A stretch of 64,000 nt of DNA from Macellibacteroides fermentans (lineage in GTDB: Bacteria > Bacteroidota > Bacteroidia > Bacteroidales > Tannerellaceae), in the NCBI RefSeq assembly GCF_013409575.1, contig NZ_JACCCY010000006.1, positions 1-64,000 on the forward strand, read 5' to 3'. The notes under the pieces were generated by a model. The model ran no database searches. It was given only the letters and a program-made list of their open reading frames with translations, and was not told where the DNA came from. The position numbers and the translations under genes are program-made. The first letter of the stretch is position 1. Each line of letters starts with the position of its first letter. This document shows positions 7,531-16,995 of the stretch, in pieces.

Positions 7531-9303
7531 TTATTCTCCTTTCGTAGCGTATTTTATAGCATTTTGGAGATATGTAGGCACAACAAACGCATTTCTCGCA
7601 TTTTCGTCCGAAGCCAATTTCACAGCCAATCTATGTGCTAATTCTGATTTTGCCTTATTTGAGATAACTTTCTCTAAGAAATTTGTCGCATGAATTTTTA
7701 CGTCAGCATTTTCAATAATTCTACCCGCTGCGACAGGATGCATTTCCTTGAATATTTCTATGAGAATATCTTTGTTTCCTGCAATGAAAAGTTCAAATTC
7801 AAATGTTTGTTCTGCCAAAAACACTTTTAGATTCTTTCTTTCAAGTTCACTGGCTACCTTTGCTCTTGAAGCAATTTCGTCCGTTTCTTTATCTCTATCA
7901 TCATCGGTAATCAAAGAGCATCTTGTTTTCAAATTTTTGTCATTATCATCATTGTTAAACAAATTAGCAAAATGAGAGAATGCGACACCATTTAAATTGA
8001 CTAATTCAACTCCAGCACTTTCGATATCGTACTTTCCATTCTCTTCCATAATTTTGCTAAAAATCGGTAGAAGTAATGATTCCGAAATACCCTCAACTAA
8101 AATCACCCCATTAGAAAAGAATAGTTGCGACTTTGTTACATCTAAGAATTTATGCAAGTATTTTCGGTTATCTCCTGACAAGCCTGATTTGTCAAGAGAT
8201 AAGGCAGACACTTTATTATCCTGATTCTGCAAAACCACAACGGACTTCAAATCTGACTTTGCTGTGATTGTCGGAGAGTGTGATGATATGAATATTTGAA
8301 ATCCTTGCTCCGTATCAAGTTTATTCAGGTATTTAAAGAAAAGATTTTGTAGTTGCGGGTGTAGATGGGCTTCGGGTTCTTCTATAAGTAGGGCTGCATA
8401 ACTTTCCTTGTTGAGTTCTTTTCGTTGTTTCAAATCCCCTAAAACAGTAGCTGTATAAATTAGGTTGTTATATCCAAGTCCGTTTTGATATAGTTCGAAA
8501 TGCTTCTGCTTTGATGAATCGCCTTCAAGCAATTCATCAGTGTAGATAGGCATTTGAATTTTTAGATTATCTACTAATCGGTTAAAATCAAATGGGAGAA
8601 ACAAAATTTCAACTTGCTGTTGTTTGCTCGCAAAGCTCGTTTCTCTCAAATGTTCGTTTATTTTTTCTTTCCCTTTGCCAATGTGTTGTGTCCAATCAGT
8701 ATCACTATCAACTGCTTCACGAACCTTTTTTGCAATCTCTTTTTTCTTTTCTTTATCGGTTTCAGCGTTCGGATCAATTTGAATATTGGCATATAATTGC
8801 CCTAAACGGTTTCCCCTGATTGGGCGCAAATGATTTTCTGCATCTCGTAATGCGTCCAAATGAACATGATACAAAAGAAATAAGATCTCTGGAGCGATTG
8901 CCTGTCCTTCATTTGTTCCTCCCCATACCTTATACCTGATTCTTTCCTCTTCATCAAGATAATAGCGGAAATGTAATTGCAAATCCTGTGTCCCGTCTTC
9001 TTGAACACTCAATAAATCGTTGAACCAACCCGCTTCAGCTGGGTCTTCTATTTTAAAATGCAAGTGAAATTCTATATCGTTTAGGGTATCACTTATTTCG
9101 GTTTTTTCTATATGAAAGTCAGGATACGAGATATAAATGTCCCTTTTCTGATTACCGTAACTTAAACAGATGCGTAAAGCGTCAATAATCGCCGTTTTAC
9201 TGGAGTTGTTTTCTCCGATAAGTACGTTTAGCCCTTTGCTAAAGTGAAGAGCTAAATCGGCAATTCCCCTAAAGTTTTTTATAATGAACTTTTCTATATA
9301 CAT
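7531..9303 (-). CDS. gajA: GajA-like OLD-family nuclease with ABC ATPase and TOPRIM (Gabija)
   Basis: 590 residues, close to typical GajA. ATPase part: Walker A region IGENNSSKTAI (about 30-40), ABC-type signature region and Walker B LLIEEPEAHLHPQ (about 312-324), H-loop ISSHSPTI (about 345). TOPRIM part: VILVEGISES (about 399, the Glu) and ITDDDRDKE (about 466, the DxD), metal ligands for DNA nicking. In Gabija this protein is a sequence-directed nicking enzyme held off by nucleotides and released when phage replication depletes them. Promoter at 9358-9365; first gene of a three-gene minus-strand operon set between mobB and mobC. Confidence 0.87.
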   Translation of the reverse strand: MYIEKFIIKNFRGIADLALHFSKGLNVLIGENNSSKTAIIDALRICLSYGNQKRDIYISYPDFHIEKTEISDTLNDIEFHLHFKIEDPAEAGWFNDLLSVQEDGTQDLQLHFRYYLDEEERIRYKVWGGTNEGQAIAPEILFLLYHVHLDALRDAENHLRPIRGNRLGQLYANIQIDPNAETDKEKKKEIAKKVREAVDSDTDWTQHIGKGKEKINEHLRETSFASKQQQVEILFLPFDFNRLVDNLKIQMPIYTDELLEGDSSKQKHFELYQNGLGYNNLIYTATVLGDLKQRKELNKESYAALLIEEPEAHLHPQLQNLFFKYLNKLDTEQGFQIFISSHSPTITAKSDLKSVVVLQNQDNKVSALSLDKSGLSGDNRKYLHKFLDVTKSQLFFSNGVILVEGISESLLLPIFSKIMEENGKYDIESAGVELVNLNGVAFSHFANLFNNDDNDKNLKTRCSLITDDDRDKETDEIASRAKVASELERKNLKVFLAEQTFEFELFIAGNKDILIEIFKEMHPVAAGRIIENADVKIHATNFLEKVISNKAKSELAHRLAVKLASDENARNAFVVPTYLQNAIKYATKGE

Positions 9304-9357
9304 AGTTTTATTGATGCTTATAAGTTGTTGATTATTCGTTAAACTTTAACACATCTG

Positions 9358-9365
9358 CAAAGATA
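9358..9365 (-). promoter_or_regulatory. gajA promoter, -7 box
   Basis: The minus strand reads TATCTTTG, a perfect TAnnTTTG match, followed by CAG at the usual distance of a start site near 9351, leaving a leader of about 48 bases. The cargo thus has its own promoter, independent of the ICE backbone, and is divergent from mobC. Confidence 0.6.
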
Positions 9366-9405
9366 AGGTATTTTATAGTATTCGGGGTTAATTTTCATAT
9401 AGACA

Positions 9406-9446
9406 AGTGCCACAAGCAGCCAAACCGAAGCCACATACTGCCACCT
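9406..9446 (+). promoter_or_regulatory. ICE promoter element, copy upstream of mobC
   Basis: Plus-strand copy of the element, with GCCACAAGCAGCCAAACCGA followed by AGCCACATACTGCCACCT. It ends exactly 35 bases before TACTTTCG (9482-9489), a near match to the Bacteroidetes -7 box, which in turn lies 28 bases before the mobC start codon. The same geometry is seen at traA and at DUF4099. Confidence 0.6.
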
Positions 9447-9481
9447 AAAGCAAAACTGCATAAAACCTCACATATCCCCTA

Positions 9482-9489
9482 TACTTTCG
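9482..9489 (+). promoter_or_regulatory. Probable mobC promoter, -7 box
   Basis: TACTTTCG, one mismatch from TAnnTTTG. A start site near 9496 would give a leader of about 22 bases before the mobC ATG. The weak box fits a promoter that needs an activator bound at 9406-9446 (inference). Confidence 0.45.
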
Positions 9490-9517
9490 CTTCTTAAACA
9501 ATTTAATTTTTAAGAAA

Positions 9518-11527
9518 ATGCAACAAGAAGACGATTTAAGAGGACTTGCTAAAGTCATGGAGTTTATGCGGGCAATCAGTATTTTGTTCGTGGTTATGAA
9601 CATATACTGGTTTTGCTATTATGCCATTCGAGAATGGGGAATCAACATCGGAGTAGTAGATAAGATACTCCTGAACTTCGACCGCACCGCTGGACTTTTC
9701 GGCTGTATCATTTACACCAAAATATTCGCCGTTGTTTTCCTTGCCCTGTCGTGCTTTGGAACAAAGGGCGTGAAAGAGGAAAAAATCACTTGGCCGAAAA
9801 TTTATGTTTTTCTGACAATCGGTTTTATCCTGTTCTTTATGAACTGGTGGATACTCGACCTGCCATTACCCGCAGCAGCAATAACGGGGTTTTATGTTCT
9901 TACAATGACAACAGGTTATCTGTTCCTGTTGGTTGGAGGATTATGGATGAGCCGATTGCTGAAGAACAATCTTATGGACGACGTTTTCAATATGGAGAAC
10001 GAATCGTTTATGCAGGAAACACGGCTATTACAGAGCGAATATTCCGTGAATTTGCCAACTAAGTTTTGGTATAAAAAGAAGCAATGGAAAGGTTGGATAA
10101 ACGTAGTAAATCCGTTTAGAGCGAGCATTGTATTGGGAACGCCGGGTAGTGGTAAATCATACGCCGTTGTCAATCAATACATAAAACAACAGATTGAAAA
10201 AGGATTTTCAATGTACGTGTATGATTTCAAATTCCCAGACCTTTCCACAATAGCCTACAATCACTTGCTTAATAATCAATTAGGCTATAAAAAAGTGCCG
10301 ACTTTCTTTGTGATTAACTTCGATGATCCGAGCCATTCGCACCGTTGCAACCCTATCAATCCGTCTTTCATGGAAGACATATCGGACGCATACGAATCGA
10401 GTTATACCATCATGCTCAATCTCAATAAAACGTGGGTGCAGAAACAGGGCGACTTCTTTGTAGAATCGCCGATTATCCTATTTGCTTCGATTATTTGGTA
10501 TCTGCGTATATATAAAGAAGGGAAATTTTGTACATTCCCACATGCGATTGAATTCCTAAATAAAAGATACGAAGATATTTTCCCGATTTTGACTTCCTAT
10601 CCCGAACTCGAAAACTATCTGAGTCCATTTATGGACGCATGGCTCGGTGGTGCAGCCGACCAATTAATGGGACAGATAGCGAGTGCTAAAATTCCGCTTT
10701 CGAGAATGATTTCGCCACAACTGTATTGGATAATGAGCGGGGACGAATTTACGCTTGATATAAACAATCCTGATGACCCGAAAGTGTTGGTGGTCGGTAA
10801 CAATCCCGATAGACAAAATATTTACGGTGCAGCTCTCGGACTTTATAATTCACGCATTGTGAAACTTATAAACAAGAAAGGACAGCTAAAAAGTTCGGTC
10901 GTGATTGACGAGCTACCGACCATTTATTTCAAAGGCTTGGATAATCTGATTGCGACCGCCCGAAGCAATAAAGTAGCAGTATTATTGGGTTTTCAGGATT
11001 TCTCACAATTAACAAGGGATTACGGCGATAAAGAAGCCAAAGTCGTAATGAATACTGTTGGCAATATTTTCAGCGGTCAGGTGGTTGGAGATACTGCCAA
11101 AACGCTTTCCGACCGCTTCGGGAAAGTCTTACAGAAACGTCAGTCAATGACTATCAACCGCAACGATAAATCAACCTCTATCAGTACCCAAATGGATAGT
11201 CTTATTCCTGCTTCCAAAATCTCCAATCTGACACAGGGTATGTTCGTCGGTGCGATTGCCGATAATTTTGACGAGCGTATTGAGCAGAAGATTTTCCATT
11301 GCGAAATAGTGGTGGATAATGCGAAAGTCGCTGCCGAAACGAAGGCGTATCAATCCATTCCTGTGATTACCGACTTTACGGACGAAAACGGAGTTAATCG
11401 AATGAAAGATATGATTAAGGAAAATTACGACCGAATCAAAGCCGAAACCAAACAGATTGTTGCAGAGGAATTACAACGTATTAAAGACGACCCTGCATTG
11501 GTTCATTTGTTGCAGCAAGGGGAATAA
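9518..11527 (+). CDS. mobC: Type IV coupling protein MobC (YWFCY/TraG-like)
   Basis: 669 residues. The N terminus has about four membrane segments (residues about 18-38, 66-82, 92-110 and 118-145) and contains the YWFCY motif that names the Bacteroidetes coupling-protein N-terminal domain. The cytoplasmic ATPase follows: Walker A GTPGSGKSY (about 207), Walker B VVIDELPTIYF (about 459) and the TARSNKVAVLLGFQDFSQL region of VirD4/TraG proteins. A hexamer of this kind brings the relaxase-DNA complex to the mating channel and pumps DNA. In related ICEs it follows mobB directly; here a 4.4-kb Gabija insert separates them and mobC has its own promoter. Confidence 0.92.
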   Translation: MQQEDDLRGLAKVMEFMRAISILFVVMNIYWFCYYAIREWGINIGVVDKILLNFDRTAGLFGCIIYTKIFAVVFLALSCFGTKGVKEEKITWPKIYVFLTIGFILFFMNWWILDLPLPAAAITGFYVLTMTTGYLFLLVGGLWMSRLLKNNLMDDVFNMENESFMQETRLLQSEYSVNLPTKFWYKKKQWKGWINVVNPFRASIVLGTPGSGKSYAVVNQYIKQQIEKGFSMYVYDFKFPDLSTIAYNHLLNNQLGYKKVPTFFVINFDDPSHSHRCNPINPSFMEDISDAYESSYTIMLNLNKTWVQKQGDFFVESPIILFASIIWYLRIYKEGKFCTFPHAIEFLNKRYEDIFPILTSYPELENYLSPFMDAWLGGAADQLMGQIASAKIPLSRMISPQLYWIMSGDEFTLDINNPDDPKVLVVGNNPDRQNIYGAALGLYNSRIVKLINKKGQLKSSVVIDELPTIYFKGLDNLIATARSNKVAVLLGFQDFSQLTRDYGDKEAKVVMNTVGNIFSGQVVGDTAKTLSDRFGKVLQKRQSMTINRNDKSTSISTQMDSLIPASKISNLTQGMFVGAIADNFDERIEQKIFHCEIVVDNAKVAAETKAYQSIPVITDFTDENGVNRMKDMIKENYDRIKAETKQIVAEELQRIKDDPALVHLLQQGE

Positions 11528-11566
11528 AATCAGGTCTTAACTTTCTTATAAGGCGGAATAAAATCG

Positions 11567-11574
11567 TACCTTTG
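11567..11574 (+). promoter_or_regulatory. Promoter of the CoiA/DUF6035-like gene, -7 box
   Basis: TACCTTTG matches TAnnTTTG and is followed by CAGCATT, so transcription should begin near 11580. The only start codon nearby in frame is the TTG at 11597, so this promoter helps choose that start. Confidence 0.55.
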
Positions 11575-11596
11575 CAGCATTCAGATATTATATATA

Positions 11597-13450
11597 TTGA
11601 ACAATTTTAAAGATATACGAACAGTTGAAGATATTCTCAATTTAGAAACGGGCGAGAATATCAGTGCTTCCGCATTGCTTGGCAATATGGATAGCGATGA
11701 TATTGTACTGCTAAGAAGGAAACTGCGTACTGCTAACAGAGAAGGAAAACCTATACTGGTTTGTGCCGAATGCTCAACCAAGTTAGAATTGAGATGCAAT
11801 AAATTGAGTCGCGAAAGTAGAGGGAAAGATTTCTATTTCTTCAAGCATTATAAAGACGTTAATGAATGTTCCATTAAAACAAACTCTCGATTGCCTGTGG
11901 GTGTATTATTGGCTCGAAAATATGAAAATGTAAAAGAGAGCATTCCACATATAGATTTAAAGAATAGATTAGGATATATCATTGAACAATTTCATTCACC
12001 AAAACAAATCAGCATTGATGATAAATTTTACTTTGACAAGTCAGGTAATGGAGAAAGACGAAAACCAGACGTTTACGCTATTATTGATGATAAAGAATAT
12101 GCATTTGAGATACAGTTGAACACAACGTTTCTTAGTGTAATTGAAGAAAGGGAGGTATTTTATGAAAGAAATGATGTTTCTATTCTATGGATTTTCAAGC
12201 ATTTTCCTTTAGAAGATGGGCTTCAACGATTAACCCAAAAAGACATATACGTTCCTAATAGACTAAATGCTTTTGTGTTGGACGACGAAATGCTCGACTT
12301 ATCTATTAAAGAAAAGGAATTACATTTAAGAGTTTACTATAAGACTTTTCATGTTGACGGGTGGGAAATTTACAGCCAGTGGGATACAGATGTTGCTACA
12401 ATCAAGGATTTAAAATATGCTGAAAATTTCAAGCCCTTTTTCTATGATTCTTTTGCAGATAAAGAATATGCAAAACAAGAGTTGAAACAAAAAGAAGAAG
12501 AGTATAGATTAGAACAACGAAGAATTCAACGTATTCAACGACAGGAAGAGGAGCGATTGGCTGAGCAGGAACGAATAAAGCAACTTAAAGTATCAAGATG
12601 TAAAAGACTAATTAATTTTATACAATCTGATATTGACTGTTTAGAAGAAAAGCAATCTGAATTATTGATAGATAAAAAACAATTAGAGAATAAAGTTGAC
12701 GAGCTTCAAATCAAGAATGAAGAAATATCTCAAATACAAAATGATATAATTGAAGTTGTGGAGAAAATGTACAACTATCTAAAAAAATATAACAATAAAG
12801 CATGGAGATATGACTCTAATCCCTTATATCGACATTGTGATATTTCTTCTATCAAAGACAAATACGAAGATCAAATAAGAGGATTCGAGAATGCCAAAAA
12901 TGAAATTCAAACCAAATTAAGAACAGAAATTATTCCAAAAAAAACATTTATAAATGAATTTTTAACCTGCGATATTGGTGGAATAATATACTCTATAATT
13001 ACGCCTGATAAAAAATATGAATGGCTTGTGGAAAAATTCCCAGGAGAAATTAAAGTGATAGGAACAAAGGATTTAGGTACGATATTCGCGGATAGTTGCA
13101 TTAAAGATATTCCTAATGTTTCTTTTTTTCGTTGGAGCATTGGAATTAAAAATAACCAAAATACATTCTTAATGGATATGTCTTCAAGAAAAGCAGACAC
13201 CATTTCTAAAGAAACGGAATTGAACAAACAACTTGATAAAATATCACACGACGAAAACAATTGTATTGCCGAATTAAAAAATGACACTATCAAATTATTA
13301 AACGACGAACAGAGCAAAAATACAGCTTTGATGAAAGAATGTAAAGATAAGGCAAATACAACTATGAACGCTCTTTTGGACAGTTCGGCAAGGACAGAGA
13401 TTCTTATAAACAGGCTAAATATATGTCAGCAATACATGTATAACTTCTAA
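11597..13450 (+). CDS. CoiA/DUF6035-like nuclease with coiled coil
   Basis: 617 residues from a TTG at 11597. The next in-frame ATG (about 11687) would remove 30 residues that look structured, and the promoter at 11567 fits the TTG. Residues about 50-95 form a Cys/His zinc-finger-like segment (CAEC, FFKHYKD, EC). Residues about 150-180 hold KPDVYAIIDDKEYAFEIQLNT, the D...EIQ core of a PD-(D/E)XK nuclease of the type seen in CoiA and DUF6035 proteins. A long coiled coil follows (about 290-420) and a C-terminal helical region. CoiA acts in processing of incoming DNA in competence; homologues on mobile elements are of unknown role. AT-rich, own promoter, between mobC and an IS: it looks like cargo, possibly defence. 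Family call moderate, role unproven. Confidence 0.6.
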   Translation: MNNFKDIRTVEDILNLETGENISASALLGNMDSDDIVLLRRKLRTANREGKPILVCAECSTKLELRCNKLSRESRGKDFYFFKHYKDVNECSIKTNSRLPVGVLLARKYENVKESIPHIDLKNRLGYIIEQFHSPKQISIDDKFYFDKSGNGERRKPDVYAIIDDKEYAFEIQLNTTFLSVIEEREVFYERNDVSILWIFKHFPLEDGLQRLTQKDIYVPNRLNAFVLDDEMLDLSIKEKELHLRVYYKTFHVDGWEIYSQWDTDVATIKDLKYAENFKPFFYDSFADKEYAKQELKQKEEEYRLEQRRIQRIQRQEEERLAEQERIKQLKVSRCKRLINFIQSDIDCLEEKQSELLIDKKQLENKVDELQIKNEEISQIQNDIIEVVEKMYNYLKKYNNKAWRYDSNPLYRHCDISSIKDKYEDQIRGFENAKNEIQTKLRTEIIPKKTFINEFLTCDIGGIIYSIITPDKKYEWLVEKFPGEIKVIGTKDLGTIFADSCIKDIPNVSFFRWSIGIKNNQNTFLMDMSSRKADTISKETELNKQLDKISHDENNCIAELKNDTIKLLNDEQSKNTALMKECKDKANTTMNALLDSSARTEILINRLNICQQYMYNF

Positions 13451-13513
13451 AAAAATAGTTCCAGTTTAGTCTGGTAATATTTAAAAAATATATTCTCTTG
13501 AAATAGAATTGGG

Positions 13514-15341
13514 AGTAATGAGGCTGTCTCAAAAGGGAGGCAGTCTCTTTTTTTTTTTTGCAATTTCATATAAAATATTCTTCCAAAAATTTTCTATTTT
13601 TACAATTTATTTGTATCTTTATGACTGTATATCAAACATATAAGATATGTCAAAACCAATATTTAAGTCATACAATCAAGGTCAAATAAGCCTGTTTCCC
13701 GCCAGTTTAGATGAGAAAATTCCACAAGACTCACCTGTACGCACAATCAATCAAATAGTTGACAATCTGGATATCACCAACGTATTCGATACTTATAAAG
13801 GTGGCGGCACCAGTGCATACCATCCCCGGATGATGCTTAAAGTGATATTATACAGCTACTTGAACAATATTTATTCGTGCCGTAAAATCGAACAGGCACT
13901 TTTAGATAGAGTTAGTTTTATGTGGTTAGCAAGCAATCAAACCCCTGATCACAATACGATTAATCGCTTTCGATCTTCTCATTTAAAGAATACGATACAT
14001 CAGATCTTTACCCAGGTGGTGGTCATGCTGGTGGATATGGGCTATTTAAGTTTGGATGTGATTTATGTGGACGGGACTAAATTAGAATCACGTGCCAACC
14101 GTTATACTTTTGTATGGCGCAAATCTGTAGAAAAGAACAAAGCAAAGTTAGAAGCAAAAATCCGTAAAGTACTGGAAATGGTCGAAGAGGGTATTGCACA
14201 GGACAATCAACCGGACGATGAGCCTCCTACACCCATCAACAGTTAAGAATTAAAAAAACGGATTGCTCAGATAAATCAGGAGAACCGCTCGAAAGAAGAG
14301 AAAAAATCAATAAAAACGCTTGAAGATAAGTATTTGCCAAAACTTGAGGAATACGAAAAACACCTCAAAACGTTAGGCAGCCGAAATAGTTATTCTAAAA
14401 CCGATCCGGATGCCACCTTTATGCGAATGAAGGAGGATCACATGATGAACGGTCAACTCAAACCGGCTTACAATGTTCAGATAGGAACAGAAAACCAGTT
14501 CTTTACTCATTATGATTTTTACCCTAATCCTACAGACACACTTACTTTTATTCCCTTTGTCAATGGGTTCAGCGAACGTTACGGTCTTCTTCCTGCCAAA
14601 ACAGTAGCCGATTCGGGTTACGGCAGCGAGGAAAATTATGAGTTTATGGAAACAAATGAAATTGAACCGTTTGTAAAATACAACTATTTTCACAAGGAGC
14701 AGAAGAGGTCATTCAAAAACAATGGTTTTCTTGTTCAAAACCTGTATTACAATGCTCACGAGGATTACTTTGTGTGTCCCATGGGCCAACACATGGAAAA
14801 AACCGGAACTACGGAGAGAAAAACTGATAACGGATATATCTCGAAAATAAGTGTTTATGAGGCAAAAAACTGTCAGGATTGTCCACTGAGGTGTTTGTGC
14901 CACAAAGCGAAAGAAAATCGCAGGATAGAAGTTAACCATAATCTAAACCGACATAAGCACAAAGTCAGGGAGCTGCTAAACTCTGAGGAAGGGCTTTTAC
15001 ACAGAAGCCGAAGACCCATAGAGCCTGAGGCGGTATTTGGTCAGACTAAATCCAATAAACACTACAACCGGTTCAGGCATTTTGATAAAGACAAAGTTAT
15101 GATGGACTTTGCTATATTTGCTATTGCATTCAATTTGGGGAAAATGTATCGAAAAACTGAAAATATCAACAAAAACACACCCAAAACCGTAAAAAACACT
15201 CAATTATGTGTTTTGATCTTTTTTGTGGTTCAGTACACAAAAAAAAGTGCTGAATTTACAAGAAATGATTTCTCAAATCCTGAAATTGCAGCATAAGAAA
15301 AAAAAAGAAAGAAGCTGCCCTTATGGGACAGCCTCATTACT
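13514..15341. mobile_element. IS1182-family insertion sequence
   Basis: About 1.83 kb bounded by inverted repeats: the left end AGTAATGAGGCTGTC matches the reverse complement of the right end over 15 bases, with similarity continuing for about 8 more (CA[A/T]AAGGG). Canonical IS ends may start at GAGGCTGTC (13520 and 15335), in which case AGTAAT/ATTACT is flanking. Each end can fold on itself and the left end carries a 12-T run. No clear target-site duplication is visible. It holds one interrupted transposase gene and lies between the CoiA-like gene and the promoter element of the DUF4099 gene. Confidence 0.85.
13647..15296 (+). pseudogene. IS1182-family transposase, interrupted by a nonsense codon
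   Basis: The first 199 residues carry the DUF772-type N-terminal transposase domain (SLFPASLDEKIPQ, YHPRMMLKVILYSYLNNIYS) and the first catalytic Asp in VIYVDGTKLESRAN. A TAA at 14244-14246 interrupts the frame; beyond it the same frame continues without a shift through a Lys/Glu-rich linker (ELKKRIAQ) into the C-terminal half (DATFMRMKEDHMMNG, VADSGYGSEENY, and the Cys-rich CQDCPLRCLCHK block) to the stop at 15296. Joined, it would be 549 residues, normal for the family. One substitution therefore explains the break; residual activity would need readthrough. Confidence 0.85.
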
Positions 15342-15354
15342 ATTTATTGCTTTC

Positions 15355-15395
15355 AACGCCACACATTACCAAACCGAAGCCACACACTACCACCT
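15355..15395 (+). promoter_or_regulatory. ICE promoter element, copy upstream of DUF4099
   Basis: Plus-strand copy: GCCACACATTACCAAACCGA followed by AGCCACACACTACCACCT, nearly the mobC copy in its second half. It ends exactly 35 bases before TACTTTTA at 15431-15438, one mismatch from TAnnTTTG. The IS right end lies only about 14 bases upstream, so the insertion just spared the element. Confidence 0.6.
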
Positions 15396-15430
15396 CACTA
15401 AAAACCAACCGCTAACACGCTGATTAATTC

Positions 15431-15438
15431 TACTTTTA
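15431..15438 (+). promoter_or_regulatory. Probable DUF4099-topB promoter, -7 box
   Basis: TACTTTTA, at 35 bases from the upstream element, as at traA and mobC. Start site about 15445 and leader about 36 bases. Confidence 0.45.
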
Positions 15439-15480
15439 TTCTGCATTAATAGTGATGCAGAACAAAAAACAGTTTTAATC

Positions 15481-16965
15481 ATGGATGAAAAATTAAATCC
15501 GAAAGACAAGGTTCTCCTTATGCGGGATGAAGGGGAAGGCAACAAACTCAAAGTTGTAAAAGGTATTGACAAGAAAGGAAAAATCAATGCCATTGATCCC
15601 ATGAAGGCGAAAAATACCGATTTTCTAAAAATCGACAAACACGCCGACCCAATCGAAAACTTTTTCAAGAACTTCCTCAATCAAGCCAAAAATCCCTCGC
15701 ATACGGGATTTTATGCTGTTACGGTTGATATGCTTGACAAAATACTGCATATCCAGGAAGAAGATTTGCAAAAGCACCGTATCAATCCGAAAGATTACCT
15801 GAACAACGAGCAGGAGCAATCTTCCAAACAATCAGAAAACAAAGTATCAACCACCGAAAAAGAGAAAAAAATGGAAACAACAACCGAACAGAAAACCGAA
15901 TTTAAGCAATTCGACACAAGCCGTATCCATGAAAGCGAGTATCAAAAGTACGGCATCAACCCTGAAAATTTGGAAGGCGAACTCAAAGCGATGAGTTACG
16001 GCTATAAATCCCCGCATTTGGTAGATATTAACCCCAATATTGACGGAGTGGACTATCCGATGAAAGCCCGCCTGTCATTGGAAGAACAACCCGACGGAAG
16101 CCTGAAATTCATTCCGCATCCCCTTCAGCAACAGGTCGATTTGGATAAACCGTTTCAAGGAATTATGCTGCCAAATGATGTGAAAGAAAACCTGTTGGCA
16201 ACAGGCAATGCCGGTCGTGTCGTAGAATTACAACCCAACGGCGAAAAAATACCGTCGTTGGTATCTATCGACAAACTGACCAACCGTTTGGAAGCCGTAC
16301 CCCTTGACAAACTGACCGTTTCTCAAAACCTCAAAGGTGCGGAACTATCTCCCGAACAGCAACAGGCGCTCAAAGAGGGGAAGAAAGTATTGGTCGAAGA
16401 AATGACCTCTAAGAGTACTATCGGCACGGAGAACCCCCGAAAGTTCGATGCTTACGTTCAGTTCAACGCTGCCAAAGGTGGATACGATTTTTCTTACGAC
16501 GGATTGGACCGTAATAAGTATAGACAAGAGAACAAACGTGAACAAAGTCAAAGTCAAAGTCAAAACGATGACCAGCAGAATAAAGTCCGTATTCCCAAAA
16601 AACTCTTAGGAGTAGATTTGGACGATAAACAACAAAACTCACTCCGTGAAGGTAAATCGGTCTATGTGCAGGGAATGTTGAAAGACGAAAAAGGCGAACC
16701 TTTTAACGCATACGTGAAAGTAAATCAGGAAAAAGGCAAACTTGACTTTTTCAAATGGAATCCCGATAGAGCCAAAAAGCAGGGAGCAGACATTAAAGTA
16801 GCCGAAGGAAACAAAACACAGGTGGCTGTTAATTCGCAAGGAAAAACCAATGAAGCGACCAAACATTCCAAAGAGCCCTTGAAACAAGGTCAGCAGCAAC
16901 CGACCGAAAATCAGCAACAGAACAATCGACGAACTGTAAAGAAAAATACAGGACATAAAATGTAA
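15481..16965 (+). CDS. DUF4099/DUF3945 ICE protein
   Basis: 494 residues, soluble and very rich in Lys, Gln and Glu. An N-terminal domain (1-90) has the phrase HADPIENFFKNFLNQAKNPS; a DUF4099-like domain follows at about 150-260 (YQKYGINPENLEGELKAMSYG), and repeated DUF3945-like units at about 270-340 and 365-425 (LLGVDLDDKQQNSLREGKSV, AYVKVNQEKGKLDFF). Linkers are Gln-rich. Such genes are found next to topB in Bacteroides conjugative elements, but no activity is established. It starts an operon with topB (30-base gap) and is under the common 39-bp element. Confidence 0.8.
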   Translation: MDEKLNPKDKVLLMRDEGEGNKLKVVKGIDKKGKINAIDPMKAKNTDFLKIDKHADPIENFFKNFLNQAKNPSHTGFYAVTVDMLDKILHIQEEDLQKHRINPKDYLNNEQEQSSKQSENKVSTTEKEKKMETTTEQKTEFKQFDTSRIHESEYQKYGINPENLEGELKAMSYGYKSPHLVDINPNIDGVDYPMKARLSLEEQPDGSLKFIPHPLQQQVDLDKPFQGIMLPNDVKENLLATGNAGRVVELQPNGEKIPSLVSIDKLTNRLEAVPLDKLTVSQNLKGAELSPEQQQALKEGKKVLVEEMTSKSTIGTENPRKFDAYVQFNAAKGGYDFSYDGLDRNKYRQENKREQSQSQSQNDDQQNKVRIPKKLLGVDLDDKQQNSLREGKSVYVQGMLKDEKGEPFNAYVKVNQEKGKLDFFKWNPDRAKKQGADIKVAEGNKTQVAVNSQGKTNEATKHSKEPLKQGQQQPTENQQQNNRRTVKKNTGHKM

Positions 16966-16971
16966 AATCAA

Positions 16972-16987
16972 CCACTAAAAAAATCCA
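16972..16987 (+). promoter_or_regulatory. Leader motif before topB
   Basis: CCACTAAAAAAATCCA, 8 bases before the topB ATG at 16996. The exact reverse complement occurs at 19159-19174 after topB, and a near variant lies before the DUF1896 gene and at the window's left edge. Possibly a translation enhancer standing in for a Shine-Dalgarno site (inference). Confidence 0.45.
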
Positions 16988-16995
16988 CATCAAAA

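Noticed and set aside
13647-15296. A programmed frameshift producing two IS proteins
   Set aside because: Both parts are in the same frame, separated only by a TAA; IS1182-family transposases are normally a single protein.
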